Origin: Oceanisphaera avium
GTDB taxonomy: Bacteria; Pseudomonadota; Gammaproteobacteria; Enterobacterales; Aeromonadaceae
Direction: 5' to 3'
Assembly (NCBI RefSeq): GCF_002157875.1
Contig: NZ_CP021376.1
Coordinates: forward strand, 2,374,501-2,438,500
DNA: 64,000 nt
The notes under the pieces are model-generated. The model was given only the letters and a program-made list of their open reading frames with translations, was not told the origin of the DNA and made no database searches. The position numbers and the translations under genes were made by a program. Shown piece after piece: positions 1 to 9,657 of this stretch (the stretch's first letter is position 1; every line of letters begins with the position of its first letter).

Positions 1-136
1 CGGCAATAAACGCGGGCGGCAGTGACTGTCCGGAAATAGGAAAATTATCGATGGCTCTTTGCGTTTGTGCGCCATATAAAGCGTCAGCAGGCACGGTTAT
101 TTCGCCCATAGAGTCATGTTCAATTCGCGTTTGCAT
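1..136 (-). CDS. fumC: Fumarate hydratase class II, N-terminal part (runs off the window)
   Basis: This is the first 45 codons of a gene on the minus strand that continues past base 1. The start ATG is at 134-136 and is preceded on its strand by a good ribosome site (AAGGAG). The visible protein opens with [11 protein letters not shown], then VPAD and the family signature YGAQTQRAI, followed by NFPIS. GAQTQR is typical of class II fumarases; aspartases have GVHTLRA here instead. The enzyme interconverts fumarate and malate in the TCA cycle in the cytoplasm. It lies 25 bases downstream of the PanZ-like gene on the same strand, so the two may be co-transcribed. The catalytic residues are outside the window. 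Confidence 0.85.
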   Translation of the reverse strand, partial: MQTRIEHDSMGEITVPADALYGAQTQRAIDNFPISGQSLPPAFIA

Positions 137-161
137 GCAGTCTCCTTAGCGGTATTAGAAA

Positions 162-533
162 TTACTCTAGGTTACAGCTTAGCACTGGAGTCTGGCCGTT
201 AAAGCCTTGGCTTTGTAAAAACGCGACTAAGCCCGCTTGTTGATTGGGTTTAGCTTGTGGTTGGCAAGTGAGTTGCGAATAACCTTGCTGCTTGGCGGCA
301 TGTTTAATTACCCGCAATAGCTCTTGGCCAATACCGCGGCGGCGCGTAATATCGCGCACCGCGATAAAACTGAGTTGCTGTTGCTCGCACCAAGCGAGTG
401 CGACGGCTTTGTCGTTAAAAGTAGCTAAGTAAAACTCTGCCTGCTCTGGCAAGGGCTGGCCTTCTAAAATAAGTGCTACATGAGCATGGTGCTGAGCGGG
501 AATGTGCTTAACATTGTGGATGGTGAGTCGCAT
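162..533 (-). CDS. panM: PanZ/PanM-type GNAT domain protein (aspartate decarboxylase maturation factor-like)
   Basis: This is a 123-residue single GNAT domain. The acetyl-CoA pyrophosphate loop is visible around residues 60-75 as RDITRRRGIGQELL. That closely matches the VREVTRRRGVGQYLL of E. coli PanZ as I remember it, and the overall length (about 127 in E. coli) fits. PanZ binds acetyl-CoA, promotes self-cleavage of pro-PanD to active aspartate decarboxylase, and so links coenzyme A level to pantothenate synthesis. panD is not in this window. Assignment to PanZ rather than a generic GNAT acetyltransferase rests on the motif and the size. It is followed on the same strand by fumC. Confidence 0.6.
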   Translation of the reverse strand: MRLTIHNVKHIPAQHHAHVALILEGQPLPEQAEFYLATFNDKAVALAWCEQQQLSFIAVRDITRRRGIGQELLRVIKHAAKQQGYSQLTCQPQAKPNQQAGLVAFLQSQGFNGQTPVLSCNLE

Positions 534-750
534 AATAATACCTCATAAAAAGCGCAGTTTATCATGCAGGCCCTCAGCGCAGCTATTCGCCTTAAACCGC
601 TTATTTAAACTAGGTAACCAATACCAGTGTCGCCGCTCCTTGCCTGCTAAATTTTTATATTTTTTATAGTAAACCAGCGCGCAGTGATTGCGCTTAGTAA
701 TAAGACGTTACTATTTCTAGTTTGTTATCAGTTTGGCATCAGGAGGGGAG

Positions 751-1335
751 ATGAGCTTTGATACGCGCGAGCATAATAGCCAAAGGCGTTATTTTGACCA
801 GTGTGACTCTTTTTGGTTATTTGGCTATGGCTCGCTTATCTGGAAGGCCGGCTTTGCTTATCTTGAGCGCCGCCCGGCGTCTATTTTTAACTGGAGTCGT
901 CGTTTTTGGCACGGCTCTCATGATCACCGAGGTACAGTGCAATCGCCGGGGCGCGTGGTTACCTTAATTAAAGACGAGGGCGCGCGCTGTGATGGCATGG
1001 CCTATCGTATTACGCCTGCGGTATTAGCCGACTTAGATATAAGAGAAAAAAATGGCTATTTGCGTGAGCTTATTCCTATTTATTTATCATCGCAGCTAAG
1101 TGGTGCGCCCTCCACTCAGGTGTCGGGCCTAGTTTATATCGCTACGGCAGATAGTGAGGCCTACCTAGGCGAAGCGCCGCTTTTAGCTATTGCCCAGCAA
1201 ATTGTTCAAGCGAAAGGGCCCAGTGGTGAGAATCGCGACTATTTATTAAATTTAGATAACGCTTTGCGCCAATTAGGAATGCAAGACGAGCATGTTTCTC
1301 AATTAGCGGCCCATGTTCAGCAAATAAGTGAGTAG
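751..1335 (+). CDS. chaC: ChaC-type gamma-glutamylcyclotransferase
   Basis: The 194-residue protein carries the ChaC fold signature [11 protein letters not shown] near residues 23-33, the substrate-binding YGSL motif, and the downstream acidic residues expected of gamma-glutamylcyclotransferases (IREKNGY). The family degrades glutathione to 5-oxoproline and Cys-Gly in the cytoplasm. The reading frame is open from a TTG at 733, but a strong Shine-Dalgarno (AGGAGGGGAG) sits directly before the ATG at 751, so I place the start there. The YkgJ-like gene begins 2 bases after its stop codon, which suggests one transcript. Confidence 0.85.
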   Translation: MSFDTREHNSQRRYFDQCDSFWLFGYGSLIWKAGFAYLERRPASIFNWSRRFWHGSHDHRGTVQSPGRVVTLIKDEGARCDGMAYRITPAVLADLDIREKNGYLRELIPIYLSSQLSGAPSTQVSGLVYIATADSEAYLGEAPLLAIAQQIVQAKGPSGENRDYLLNLDNALRQLGMQDEHVSQLAAHVQQISE

Positions 1336-1337
1336 TC

Positions 1338-1589
1338 ATGGAATGTAGAAGTCAGTGCGGTGCTTGTTGTATTGCGCCAAGTATTAGCGGCCCTTTGCCG
1401 GGCATGCCTCAAGGAAAGCCGGCCGGCATACCTTGTGTGCATTTAATGTCAGATATGCGCTGTGCTATTTTTGGTCAGCCAGAGCGCCCGGCCGTATGTG
1501 CCAGCTTTAAAGCCATGAAGGATGTCTGTGGGGAGAATAAAGCCCAAGCCATGTGGCTGATTAATGAGCTAGAAATGGCCACCTGTTAA
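1338..1589 (+). CDS. YkgJ-family cysteine cluster protein
   Basis: This is an 83-residue protein with the N-terminal CGACC cluster at residues 7-11 and further cysteines at about 34, 42 and 55 (CVHL, CAIF, CASF). That is the pattern of the YkgJ/UPF0153 family, thought to bind a zinc or iron ion. The function is not known. The start ATG follows the chaC stop by two bases and the two genes are probably translated from one message. It converges with envC, with a repeat-type inverted element between them. Confidence 0.75.
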   Translation: MECRSQCGACCIAPSISGPLPGMPQGKPAGIPCVHLMSDMRCAIFGQPERPAVCASFKAMKDVCGENKAQAMWLINELEMATC

Positions 1590-1700
1590 CGCGCTATACG
1601 CTAAACACAAGCACCGCTCTTTGCCACTATGGCGGACTTGCTCCGAACTTTCCTGTATTAGGTGTAAACGTAACGCGTCCCTCGTATAGCGTACGGCGTT
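1588..1700. repeat. Convergent-junction inverted repeat, copy 1
   Basis: The gap between the convergent YkgJ-like gene and envC has a left arm with CGCTATACG just after the first stop codon and a right arm CGTATAGCG at about 1683-1691, followed by GTACGGCG up to the envC stop. The right-arm sequence recurs at two other convergent junctions (25877-25905 and 45601-45633). It probably acts as a bidirectional transcription end signal; here the arms are far apart, so folding is uncertain. Confidence 0.4.
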
Positions 1701-1711
1701 TTTAGCCAGCG

Positions 1712-2995
1712 CTACCCTTTGCGTAACCAAGGTAGGGGGTCGATGGCCGTGCCTTGATAGCGAATTTCAAAATATAAGCCCGACTTATTTTGGCCACCAC
1801 TGGCGCCACTGAGCGCAATCGCTTGGCCGGCGCTTATTTTATCGCCAGGGTTACACAGCAAAGATTGGTTATGACCGTATAAGCTCATGTAGCCTTTACC
1901 GTGGTCGATAACCAACACCATGCCAAAGCCGCTTAGCCAATCAGCGTAGACAACTTGGCCATTCGCAATGGCACTGACCTCGCGCCCACTGGGTGCGCCA
2001 ATTAATAGTCCTTTCCACGCTAATTGACTGGTACGAGCCCCCCCAAAACGATGCACTAATTCTCCCTTAAGCGGCCAAGGTAGGGTGCCTTTGCTTAAGC
2101 CTCCAAAGTTACCATTGGTTTTGGCTACTACAGGTTTTCTTCTTAGCACTTCACTGGGGCGGGAAGGTTCACGGCCGGCATTGCGCGCCCGCGCTTCTTC
2201 TGCCGCGCGCTCTTTTGCTAAGCGCTCAGCACGTTCTCGGGCTTCACGTTCCGCGCGCTCACGGGCGGCTTGCTCTCGCGCCGCCTTAGCAATAGCGGCC
2301 TTAATTTGTTGCTCGAGTTTATCTGCCGATTGCTTAAGACTCGCTAATCGCTGATTACTTTTATCTAGCGTGGCATTAAGCTGCTTAGCGGTAGCACTGC
2401 GTTTACTTTGCTGCGCTTTGAGTTTTTCTTGTTCCTTTTCTTGCTGTGCTAAGAGCGAATTGAGCTGATTACGACTTTGCTCTGCTTGGCGGCGGTTAGC
2501 GGCTAGGCGCTCCATGGTGCTTGCCAGCTCTTGTAACGCATTGGCGCGCACTTGGTTTAAATGAGCGTAATAGTGCAACAGGCGGTCTATTTCGGTGCTG
2601 TCTTGGCCATTAAGCAGCAACTTTAAATAATCATGTCGGCCATTTTGATAAGAGGCGCGTACTTGTTCGGCAAGTAAGGCTTTTTGCTGCTGAGCCTCTT
2701 GATTAAGGATGTCATGCTCTTTATCAAGTTCAGCAAGCTCGCGCTCATTAGTTTTAAGCTGGTGCTGGGTTTCGTTAAGCTTGCGCGCTTGTTGAGAAAT
2801 GGCTTTTTCATCATTAGCTAATTGTTGCTGCAATTGGCTAAGTTGTTTTTTCTGCTGCGCAACGTCTTGTTGTTGGCTGCTAATTTGGCTTTTAACATTT
2901 TTTAGCTGCGCATTATCATTCGCCCACGCGAAAGTACCGGTCATAAGACCGGTACTAAATAACATGAATAAGGCGAGAGCTCGCTGGTTGCGCAT
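1712..2995 (-). CDS. envC: Murein hydrolase activator EnvC
   Basis: The 427-residue protein has a signal peptide (hydrophobic stretch at about 7-25, cleavage after AWA), a long coiled coil from about 30 to 270 rich in Gln, Lys and Glu, and a C-terminal LytM domain from about 300. The LytM domain lacks the usual zinc ligands: LYFEIR replaces the LHFE/HxH motif. This is expected for EnvC, which does not cut peptidoglycan but activates the amidases AmiA and AmiB at the division septum under FtsEX control. It lies 8 bases downstream of gpmI on the same strand, the common gpmI-envC operon. The arginine-rich block near 240-270 is a heptad-like REAR/ERAE repeat. Confidence 0.93.
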   Translation of the reverse strand: MRNQRALALFMLFSTGLMTGTFAWANDNAQLKNVKSQISSQQQDVAQQKKQLSQLQQQLANDEKAISQQARKLNETQHQLKTNERELAELDKEHDILNQEAQQQKALLAEQVRASYQNGRHDYLKLLLNGQDSTEIDRLLHYYAHLNQVRANALQELASTMERLAANRRQAEQSRNQLNSLLAQQEKEQEKLKAQQSKRSATAKQLNATLDKSNQRLASLKQSADKLEQQIKAAIAKAAREQAARERAEREARERAERLAKERAAEEARARNAGREPSRPSEVLRRKPVVAKTNGNFGGLSKGTLPWPLKGELVHRFGGARTSQLAWKGLLIGAPSGREVSAIANGQVVYADWLSGFGMVLVIDHGKGYMSLYGHNQSLLCNPGDKISAGQAIALSGASGGQNKSGLYFEIRYQGTAIDPLPWLRKG

Positions 2996-3003
2996 GGCGC
3001 TAA

Positions 3004-4536
3004 TTATTTCAGAAGCATCAGCGGCTGGCCAGTCATTTGCTCAGGGATTTCCATGCCTAATAAGTGTAGCATGGTGGGTGCTAAATCCGATAAGCGCCCC
3101 TTAGCGGCCGGCGTAGCATCACGGCCGACATAAATCAGTGGCACCGGTAGATTAGTGTGTGCGGTTTGTACTTGGCCAGTGATGGGATTTACCATTTGCT
3201 CGGCATTACCGTGATCCGCAGTAATTAAGGCTTCACCGCCCACTTCTTTTAAGGCGCTAACCACTCGTCCTACTGCCGTATCTATAGCTTCACAGGCTTT
3301 AACTGCAGCTTCAAAAACCCCCGTATGACCCACCATGTCCCCGTTCGGATAGTTACAAATAATAACATCGAAGGTTTGGCTCTTAATGGCGTCTACCAGT
3401 TTGTCAGTCAGTAATACTGAGTTCATTTCTGGCTGTAGATCATAAGTGGCAACATTGGGGCTTGCGATCATTACTCTTTGTTCGCCAGGGAAGCATTCTT
3501 CACGGCCACCGTTAAAGAAAAACGTTACGTGTGCGTATTTTTCAGTTTCTGAAATTCTTAACTGTGTTTTACCGTGGCTGGATAGCCACTCGCCTAAGGT
3601 ATTAGGCAGTGCCTCTGGTGGATAAGCGCAAGCAGTATCAATATCAGCTGCATACTGGGTAAGCATCACAAAATTGCTTAGTGCGGGGCGGGCTTGGCGA
3701 GTAAAGTGGCTAAAGTCATCTTCTACAAAAGCGCGAGTAAGCTCACGAGCTCTATCGGCGCGATAGTTCATAAAGATAACGGCATCGCCATCATTGATGG
3801 CGACGGGCTCACCTATGGTTGTCGCACTAATAAATTCATCGTTTTCATTGCGACCATAGGCGTCGTTTAAGCCAGATAATGCATCTTGTGCATGAAATTG
3901 AGCCTTGCCTTGAGTTAATAAGTCGTAGGCTACTTGGATGCGATCCCAGCGATTATCACGATCCATGGCAAAATAACGGCCCACGATAGAAGCAATGCGA
4001 CCTTTACCTTGCTCTTTAAAAATCTGCGAAAAGCGCGCCAAAGGGGCGTGAGCAGAGCGCGGTGCTACATCTCGACCATCAAGAAAAGCATGCAAATAAA
4101 TATGTTCACAACCGCGGTCGGCGGCCATTTTAATCATGGTCGCAATTTGGTCTTCATGGCTGTGTACGCCACCGTTAGAAAGCAGCCCCATAATATGAAC
4201 GGCTTTGCCGTTAGTGACAGCTCCGTCTATGGCTTGGGTGAGTGCGGGGTTACGAAAGAACTCCCCGCTATCAATCGCATGACCAATGCGGGTGAGCTCT
4301 TGGTAAACAATGCGCCCAGCGCCTATATTAACGTGGCCCACTTCTGAATTACCCATTTGGCCATCAGGCAGGCCTACGTCGTAGCCAGAAGTATGGATCA
4401 GCATAGACGGGCTGTTTTTCATTAAATTATCGAGCACCGGCGTATGCGCGGTGTGAATAGCATTATGCTCGGTTCGTTCACTATAGCCCCAGCCATCCAT
4501 AATGATGAGCACCAGGGGCTTTTTGGTTGAGTTCAT
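3004..4536 (-). CDS. gpmI: 2,3-bisphosphoglycerate-independent phosphoglycerate mutase
   Basis: This 510-residue protein has the full-length alkaline-phosphatase-fold architecture of GpmI. It opens with [12 protein letters not shown], including the metal-binding Asp14. The phosphoserine motif [14 protein letters not shown] has the catalytic Ser at 64. The transferase domain includes [15 protein letters not shown], and the C-terminal motifs [14 protein letters not shown] and [11 protein letters not shown] carry manganese ligands. It interconverts 3- and 2-phosphoglycerate in glycolysis and gluconeogenesis. envC follows after 8 bases. The upstream region is shared with the divergent rhodanese-secB-gpsA operon. 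Confidence 0.97.
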   Translation of the reverse strand: MNSTKKPLVLIIMDGWGYSERTEHNAIHTAHTPVLDNLMKNSPSMLIHTSGYDVGLPDGQMGNSEVGHVNIGAGRIVYQELTRIGHAIDSGEFFRNPALTQAIDGAVTNGKAVHIMGLLSNGGVHSHEDQIATMIKMAADRGCEHIYLHAFLDGRDVAPRSAHAPLARFSQIFKEQGKGRIASIVGRYFAMDRDNRWDRIQVAYDLLTQGKAQFHAQDALSGLNDAYGRNENDEFISATTIGEPVAINDGDAVIFMNYRADRARELTRAFVEDDFSHFTRQARPALSNFVMLTQYAADIDTACAYPPEALPNTLGEWLSSHGKTQLRISETEKYAHVTFFFNGGREECFPGEQRVMIASPNVATYDLQPEMNSVLLTDKLVDAIKSQTFDVIICNYPNGDMVGHTGVFEAAVKACEAIDTAVGRVVSALKEVGGEALITADHGNAEQMVNPITGQVQTAHTNLPVPLIYVGRDATPAAKGRLSDLAPTMLHLLGMEIPEQMTGQPLMLLK

Positions 4537-4663
4537 AGTGTAAACCCTATGTTGTTATATATTTGAGATGCAGGAGATAGAGGCAATGCACTTATACTAC
4601 TACACTTGCGATTTTGGTCTTGAGCTAAGGGCTGTCGAGATGGCTAAAGCTTAGCATGAACTT

Positions 4664-4682
4664 ATAAATGACAATAGTTATC
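4664..4682. promoter_or_regulatory. Possible Fur-like box in the gpmI/yibN divergent region
   Basis: The 19 bases from ATAAATGA to GTTATC match the classical Fur consensus at 13 of 19 positions by my count, including AATGA, AAT and TTATC. It lies 80-100 bases before the rhodanese start and about 130 before gpmI. AT-rich divergent promoters give such matches by chance, so this is a weak call. Confidence 0.25.
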
Positions 4683-4762
4683 ATAAACGGGCTGCTGTTA
4701 TTTAGCGATGCGCCATGTATACTCGTTTTTTTCCCTATTTTGACGCTAAAAGAAGTAAGCAC

Positions 4763-5191
4763 ATGCAAGAGTATCTGGATTTTTTCGCAAACAATACCTT
4801 ATTAGTCGTGGCTTGGATTGGTTTAGTCGCAGCGATTATTGTCATGACAGTAATGACTAAGTTCAGCAAGGTACATAATATCCCTACCCAAGAAGCCGTA
4901 TTGCTGATTAATAAGCAAGATGCGGTGGTGGTAGATGTTCGTAATGCAGATGAATTTCGCAAAGGTCATATTAGTGGCGCCATTAATGTGCCCGCCAGCC
5001 AGCTAAAAGCAAATGACTTAAGCCAAATACAAAAATATCAGCAAAAGCCGATTATCTTAGTGTGTGAAACCGGCATGACTACCACCAGCATCGGTCGTGT
5101 TCTAACTAAAGCCGATTATGCCCAAGTCTATGCACTGCGCGGTGGTATGTCGGATTGGCGCACGCAAAACTTACCGGTGACTAAACGCTAA
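4763..5191 (+). CDS. yibN: Membrane-anchored rhodanese-like protein (YibN type)
   Basis: The protein has one N-terminal membrane segment (about residues 10-30, [16 protein letters not shown]) and a rhodanese domain from about 45. That domain includes [23 protein letters not shown] and the active-site loop VCETGM with the candidate sulfur-carrying Cys. It resembles E. coli YibN in length and order, and in lying directly before secB. An ATG 48 bases upstream (4715) is in frame. I prefer 4763 because MQEYLDFF matches the YibN N-terminus and the extra 16 residues look non-coding. The substrate is unknown. secB follows after 29 bases and gpsA overlaps secB, so the three likely form one operon. Confidence 0.85.
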   Translation: MQEYLDFFANNTLLVVAWIGLVAAIIVMTVMTKFSKVHNIPTQEAVLLINKQDAVVVDVRNADEFRKGHISGAINVPASQLKANDLSQIQKYQQKPIILVCETGMTTTSIGRVLTKADYAQVYALRGGMSDWRTQNLPVTKR

Positions 5192-5220
5192 TTTCTTACG
5201 TTTTAAATAAGGATATCTTA

Positions 5221-5724
5221 ATGACTGATGCAATAAACGGTGCTGCAAGCGAAGCGCAACCCCAAACCGATAATCAGGTTGAATTTCAAATTCAGCGTAT
5301 TTATTTAAAAGACGTGTCTTTTGAAGCACCCGCGACGCCTGTGGTGTTTCAAAAAGAATGGCAGCCTGAAATAAAGCTGGACTTGGATACTAAAAGTAAT
5401 CGCTTAGCCGATAATATCTTTGAAGTGATCCTAACACTTACTGTCACCTGTGTATTAAATGAAAATGAAACCGCTTACCTGTGTGAAATACAGCAAGCAG
5501 GCATTTTCACTATTGGGAATATGGAAGATCAGCAATTAGCGCATTGTTTAGGTGCGTTTTGCCCTAATATATTATTCCCTTATGCGCGTGAGACTGTGGG
5601 CAGCTTAGTGGGTCGTGGTTCTTTCCCTCAGCTCAACCTTGCGCCCGTTAACTTTGATGCCTTGTTTGCCGCCCACGTACAGCGCGCCCAACAACAGCAG
5701 CAGTCTCAGCAGGCGGATGCCTAA
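5221..5724 (+). CDS. secB: Protein-export chaperone SecB
   Basis: The 167-residue acidic protein is similar to SecB throughout, including [16 protein letters not shown] near the N-terminus, the peptide-binding core, and the conserved [13 protein letters not shown] and [15 protein letters not shown] near the C-terminus. SecB forms a tetramer that holds preproteins unfolded and passes them to SecA. The C-terminal tail is glutamine-rich ([12 protein letters not shown]). The stop codon TAA shares its last A with the gpsA start codon, implying translational coupling. Confidence 0.97.
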   Translation: MTDAINGAASEAQPQTDNQVEFQIQRIYLKDVSFEAPATPVVFQKEWQPEIKLDLDTKSNRLADNIFEVILTLTVTCVLNENETAYLCEIQQAGIFTIGNMEDQQLAHCLGAFCPNILFPYARETVGSLVGRGSFPQLNLAPVNFDALFAAHVQRAQQQQQSQQADA

Positions 5725-6728
5725 TGCCTAATGCAGCCGCCATCTCAGTGTTGGGTGCTGGCTCATACGGTAGCGCCTTAGCTATTGCGGTAGCTCGCAA
5801 TGGTCATCAAACCCTGTTGTGGAGTCACAGAGCCGAGCAGGTAGCAACGCTGGCCGCCGACCGCTGCAATAAGGTCTTTTTGCCTGATGCACTCTTTCCG
5901 GAGAGCTTAACGCTCACCGCTGACTTAAAAGAAGCGGTGCAAGCCAGCCGCAACTTATTAATTGTGGTGCCAAGTCATGTATTTGCCGATGTATTAAAGC
6001 AAATAAAGCCCTTTTTACGCAGCGATAGCCGAGTTGCTTGGGCGACCAAAGGCCTAGATCCTAATACTGGTAATCTATTGCAAGTAGTTGCTAGCGAGAT
6101 ATTAGGTGAGCAGGTGCCGTTAGCGGTGCTCTCGGGCCCCACCTTTGCCAAAGAGCTGGCCTTAGGCTTGCCAACGGCCATTGCTTTAGCGGCCACCGAT
6201 AATACCTTTGGTAAAGAGCTTGGGGATTTATTGCATTGCGGTCGCTCATTTCGCGTTTATTTAAATGACGATATGGTCGGCTTGCAATTAGGCGGTGCCG
6301 TTAAAAACGTGATTGCCATTGGTGCCGGGCTTGCCGATGGTCTTGGCTTTGGTGCTAATGCACGTACTGCCCTTATTACCCGCGGCTTAGCCGAGCTACA
6401 ACGCTTAGGTGTGGCATTAGGCGCCCAGCAAGATACTTTTATGGGCATGGCGGGATTAGGTGATTTGGTGCTTACCTGTACCGATAACCAATCCCGGAAT
6501 CGTCGTTTTGGGTTAGCGCTGGGGCAGGGCAAAGACGTGGCTACCGCCATGGCAGAAATTGGCCAAGTAGTAGAAGGCTATCGTAACGCCGCCGAAGTTC
6601 AACAACTGGCCGAGCGCCATAACGTTGAAATGCCCATTTGCGACCAAGTCTATCAAGTGTTGTATCAAGGCAAAGATGCCAAAGCGGCCGCCATTGATTT
6701 ACTGAGTCGTGATAGAAAAGCGGAATAG
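5724..6728 (+). CDS. gpsA: Glycerol-3-phosphate dehydrogenase [NAD(P)+]
   Basis: The 334-residue protein begins with the dinucleotide-binding glycine loop [12 protein letters not shown]. It carries the conserved [17 protein letters not shown], the catalytic-lysine region [14 protein letters not shown], and the substrate-binding [10 protein letters not shown] and QSRNRRFG motifs. It reduces dihydroxyacetone phosphate to sn-glycerol-3-phosphate for phospholipid synthesis. The ATG overlaps the secB stop by one base (TAATG). A strong terminator lies about 90 bases after the stop. Confidence 0.97.
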   Translation: MPNAAAISVLGAGSYGSALAIAVARNGHQTLLWSHRAEQVATLAADRCNKVFLPDALFPESLTLTADLKEAVQASRNLLIVVPSHVFADVLKQIKPFLRSDSRVAWATKGLDPNTGNLLQVVASEILGEQVPLAVLSGPTFAKELALGLPTAIALAATDNTFGKELGDLLHCGRSFRVYLNDDMVGLQLGGAVKNVIAIGAGLADGLGFGANARTALITRGLAELQRLGVALGAQQDTFMGMAGLGDLVLTCTDNQSRNRRFGLALGQGKDVATAMAEIGQVVEGYRNAAEVQQLAERHNVEMPICDQVYQVLYQGKDAKAAAIDLLSRDRKAE

Positions 6729-6817
6729 CTTTAAGTGACTGGTGATTAGGGATTAGTGAAAAGCAAAAAACGCAATGCCAAGTTTTTCTGTAATGGCTCA
6801 CACCTCACAAATAAATA

Positions 6818-6846
6818 AAAAAGGGAACCTAAACGGTTCCCTTTTT
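6818..6846. terminator. Bidirectional Rho-independent terminator between gpsA and nfuA
   Basis: A perfect 12-base stem, AAAAAGGGAACC at 6818-6829 and its complement at 6835-6846, encloses a 5-base loop. The A and T runs that close the stem let it serve gpsA on the plus strand and nfuA on the minus strand. Confidence 0.9.
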
Positions 6847-6868
6847 GCTGCTCATTACTAACTGATAA

Positions 6869-7447
6869 TCAGTAGTAAGAGTGCGCACCGCGCTCGTGAT
6901 CGGTGGCATCACGCACGCCGGTAATTTCTCCAGCAAATTGTTGAAGCAGCTGCTTTTCAATGCCGTCTTTTAACGTCACGTCTATCATAGAGCAACCGTT
7001 ACAACCGCCGCCAAACTGCAAAATAGCCAGGCCGTCTGGGGTAATTTCGGTTAACACTACCTGTCCACCATGACTGGCAAGGCCTGGGTTAATTTGCGAC
7101 TGCAATACATACTCAACGCGATCGGCAAGCGGCGCATCTTCTGGCACTTGGGCCATTTTTGCATTAGGCGCTTTGAGCGTGAGTTGCGAGCCCATTTGGC
7201 CGCTCACAAAGTCGATTTCCGCATCTTCCAAGAAAGCGACACTTTGCTTATCGACAACCGCTTCAAACCCTTTATAGGGTAGATGCAGATCATCGTGCTC
7301 AACGGCATCGGGTGGGCAATAAGAAACGCCACATTCGGCGCTAGGGGTGCCCGGATTAACCACAAACACCCGAATGTTGGTGCCTTCGGGCTGCTGAGAT
7401 AGCAACTTGCAGAAGTGTTCCTGGGCGGTTTCGGAAATCGTAATCAT
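6869..7447 (-). CDS. nfuA: Fe/S biogenesis protein NfuA
   Basis: The 192-residue protein has an N-terminal degenerate A-type carrier domain ([21 protein letters not shown] near residues 25-45, EDAEIDFV near 75) and a C-terminal Nfu domain with the cluster-binding motif GGGCNGCSM near 148-156, ending in HSYY like the E. coli protein. NfuA carries [4Fe-4S] clusters to targets under iron or oxidative stress. The reading frame extends 30 codons upstream, but the family N-terminus corresponds to MITISETAQ at 7447, so I start there. The comF gene lies upstream on the same strand. Confidence 0.96.
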   Translation of the reverse strand: MITISETAQEHFCKLLSQQPEGTNIRVFVVNPGTPSAECGVSYCPPDAVEHDDLHLPYKGFEAVVDKQSVAFLEDAEIDFVSGQMGSQLTLKAPNAKMAQVPEDAPLADRVEYVLQSQINPGLASHGGQVVLTEITPDGLAILQFGGGCNGCSMIDVTLKDGIEKQLLQQFAGEITGVRDATDHERGAHSYY

Positions 7448-7541
7448 AACTACCTCGTAAACCTGACTAAACAACTCAAGTTTTATCATACTCTGGTTGG
7501 CAGCGCTTGAATAGTGACAGCAAGCGGCTTTGTGCACTGAG

Positions 7542-8252
7542 TTAATGATCTAAAGTTCGACACACCGCCCACACCTCTACCACTTTCACTCCGTGTTGGT
7601 GTAGCAAACGGGTAAGCTCTGCCATGGTGCTGCCGGTAGTAAGCACATCATCCAATAAGGCAACATGTTGGTAATTTAGAGGGCGAGCACTAAAGGCATG
7701 GTGCAAATTATGCTGGCGCTCTTTGCGGCTAAGATGAGTTTGACTCGCGGTAGCGCGCGAGCGTTTTAGGCTGTCATTATCAATGGCTAAAGGGAGTAGA
7801 GATTGCAGCCCAAGGGCAATTTCTTGCGCCTGATTATATCCGCGGTGTAACTGGCGCCACCAATGCAGTGGCACGGGAATAATCACTTCTGGATAAGGAG
7901 GCGTGATGTGCATGGCCAGCAGTTTCCCTAATAAACGACCATTTAACGATTGCTGATGATATTTAAGGCCATGGATCAAACCACTAAAAGGCGGAATAAA
8001 ATCTGCTAATACTTGCATGCGCTGCCAAGGAGGAGGTGTTTGCTGACAGTGACCGCATACACTGTTTTCTACTGGCAGTGTAAATCCGCATAAGCGACAG
8101 GTGTGCGCGAGCAGCGGCAATTCCTCTTGACATTGTTGACATATTAACGGCTGCTGCTGGCAAGACTGGCGACACAATAAACATTGGCCCCACCACCACG
8201 TTGCTCGCCAAGCGCCACCATCTTGTAGAGCAGTCATTAGCCGACTTATCAT
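7542..8252 (-). CDS. gntX: ComF/GntX-family phosphoribosyltransferase-like protein
   Basis: The protein (about 236 residues) has N-terminal zinc-ribbon cysteine pairs (CLLC, CQQC, CRLC, CGHC within residues 25-75) and a C-terminal phosphoribosyltransferase fold with the PRPP-binding motif [13 protein letters not shown] near 200-212. Homologues are ComF of competence and E. coli GntX (YhgH), which is needed for using DNA as a nutrient. The conserved GYNQAQEIA and [17 protein letters not shown] blocks are present. The frame is open to 8309, past the divergent bioH start. The ATG at 8252 avoids that overlap and matches the usual length. Confidence 0.88.
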   Translation of the reverse strand: MISRLMTALQDGGAWRATWWWGQCLLCRQSCQQQPLICQQCQEELPLLAHTCRLCGFTLPVENSVCGHCQQTPPPWQRMQVLADFIPPFSGLIHGLKYHQQSLNGRLLGKLLAMHITPPYPEVIIPVPLHWWRQLHRGYNQAQEIALGLQSLLPLAIDNDSLKRSRATASQTHLSRKERQHNLHHAFSARPLNYQHVALLDDVLTTGSTMAELTRLLHQHGVKVVEVWAVCRTLDH

Positions 8253-8279
8253 ACGCCACCGCATTGAGAGGAAGATATA

Positions 8280-9053
8280 ATGAGTGTATACGTAGAATGC
8301 CACGGCCAAGGGGCCGACTTGGTATTAGTACATGGCTGGGGAATGAATGGCGCTGTGTGGGAACCATTAGTGGCACAACTATCATGCCATTTTCGCCTCC
8401 ACATAGTGGACTTACCCGGCTTCGGTGATAGTGCGGCTTTACCCCTAAATGCCAGCTTAGACGAGTGGGCGAGTGCGGTATTAAACGTGGTGCCAGAGCA
8501 CGCCGCTTGGCTAGGCTGGTCATTAGGTGGTTTAGTCGCAACGCAGGCCGCCTTGCAAGCTCCCAACCGCGTTAGCCATTTACTAACCTTAGCTAGCTCC
8601 CCTTGTTTTGTGGCGCGTGAGCAGTGGCCGGGTATTAAACCCCACGTATTAGCGAGTTTTGCCGAACAACTCGCCCAAGACTCGCAGTTGGTGATTAAGC
8701 GCTTTTTAGCGCTGCAAGCCATGGGCAGTGAGCACGCTAAAGCCGATGTTCGCCAATTACGCACCAGTTTAGCCACTAAGCCTCAACCGCAAGCTCAAGC
8801 TTTAGTGGGCGGGCTAAACTTGTTAGCCGAAGTAGACCTGCGCGCTCATCTTTTTAACTTAACTATGCCGTGTTTACGACTCTATGGTCATCTTGATGCC
8901 TTAGTGCCTTATCAAGCGATTCCCTTAATTGAAGCCTTAATGGCACCTAATAATCGCCAACACTGTATTGCACAGCGAGCATCTCATGCGCCTTTTATTT
9001 CTCACCCTCAGCTTATTGCAGCAGAAGTTAGTGCTTTTTTAAGGTCGGTATAG
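8280..9053 (+). CDS. bioH: Pimeloyl-[acyl-carrier protein] methyl ester esterase
   Basis: This 257-residue alpha/beta hydrolase has the oxyanion motif HGWGMNGAVW, the nucleophile elbow GWSLGG with Ser81, a catalytic Asp in YGHLDALVP and His in ASHAPFISHP, in the BioH order and length. BioH removes the methyl group from pimeloyl-ACP methyl ester to start biotin ring assembly. A good ribosome site (GAGAGGAAG) precedes the ATG. The placement opposite comF and nfuA is the conserved bioH-gntX-nfuA neighbourhood of gammaproteobacteria. Confidence 0.93.
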   Translation: MSVYVECHGQGADLVLVHGWGMNGAVWEPLVAQLSCHFRLHIVDLPGFGDSAALPLNASLDEWASAVLNVVPEHAAWLGWSLGGLVATQAALQAPNRVSHLLTLASSPCFVAREQWPGIKPHVLASFAEQLAQDSQLVIKRFLALQAMGSEHAKADVRQLRTSLATKPQPQAQALVGGLNLLAEVDLRAHLFNLTMPCLRLYGHLDALVPYQAIPLIEALMAPNNRQHCIAQRASHAPFISHPQLIAAEVSAFLRSV

Positions 9054-9135
9054 CGTATTTTTAAGATTGCAGCACAATAAAAAAATTGGCGTATAGTTAA
9101 ACAGCTTTAGCACTATAGAAAAGTAGAGCGCGGCC

Positions 9136-9163
9136 GATCTATAACAGTAATAGATCAGTTTTT
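9136..9163 (+). terminator. Rho-independent terminator after bioH
   Basis: Stem GATCTAT at 9136-9142 with its perfect complement ATAGATC at 9150-9156, a 7-base loop, and a following AGTTTTT run. It lies about 80 bases beyond the bioH stop. Confidence 0.65.
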
Positions 9164-9219
9164 AATTAACGTTTTTTAGCTCGCTAGCCACTGATGCTAT
9201 TTATCTCAGGGAGAGTCTT

Positions 9220-9540
9220 ATGGCCATACCTGTTATTTACCCCACTTTAGCGCCTAACGCTGCATCGCCGAGCACCGAAGCTGCGGCTACCGATAAAGCA
9301 CGTCGCCCGATTATTCCTCATATTACGGCGGTGTTGCCTTATGTGCCTATTCGCCCCCGTCATAAAGACCGAGAGCGCGCTCGTCGCCAAGCCGCGTTTG
9401 AAGCCTGGCTTGGCCTGCGCCAAGGAGAAGTGTGCTGGATTGGCTCTAATCCTTCGATGAGCAAGCGCATGCAGGTTATCCACCAGCGTTATCAAAGCAG
9501 TGAAGAAGACGCCACGTTAGCACTTAAGATAGAAGTCTAA
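9220..9540 (+). CDS. Hypothetical protein, 106 residues
   Basis: I do not recognise this protein. It is preceded by a good ribosome site (CAGGGAGAG, 7 bases before the ATG) and a plausible terminator for the previous gene, so it is likely real. It has no signal peptide or membrane segment. The N-terminal third is rich in Ala, Pro and Ser and looks disordered. The middle is strongly basic (PIRPRHKDRERARRQ near 44-58). A compact conserved-looking block, FEAWLGLRQGEVCWIG, follows. Single-gene transcription seems likely because the YebC-family gene begins 117 bases downstream. Confidence 0.65.
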   Translation: MAIPVIYPTLAPNAASPSTEAAATDKARRPIIPHITAVLPYVPIRPRHKDRERARRQAAFEAWLGLRQGEVCWIGSNPSMSKRMQVIHQRYQSSEEDATLALKIEV

Positions 9541-9657
9541 ATTGAGAAAAGCAGCGCACTTTTTAGACAGCGCGACTGGCTTATCCATTAATAGATTTGG
9601 CGCACGGCTAGGTGTAAAATTGTGCCCCTTATTAAGACTCATAAACGAGAGCATCTC

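Noticed and set aside
7448..7537. 30-codon N-terminal extension of nfuA
   Set aside because: The family N-terminus begins at the ATG at 7447; the extension is Cys/His-rich without similarity to NfuA.
8254..8309. Long start of comF overlapping bioH
   Set aside because: It would overlap the divergent bioH start and adds a segment without zinc-ribbon or family similarity; the ATG at 8252 is sufficient.
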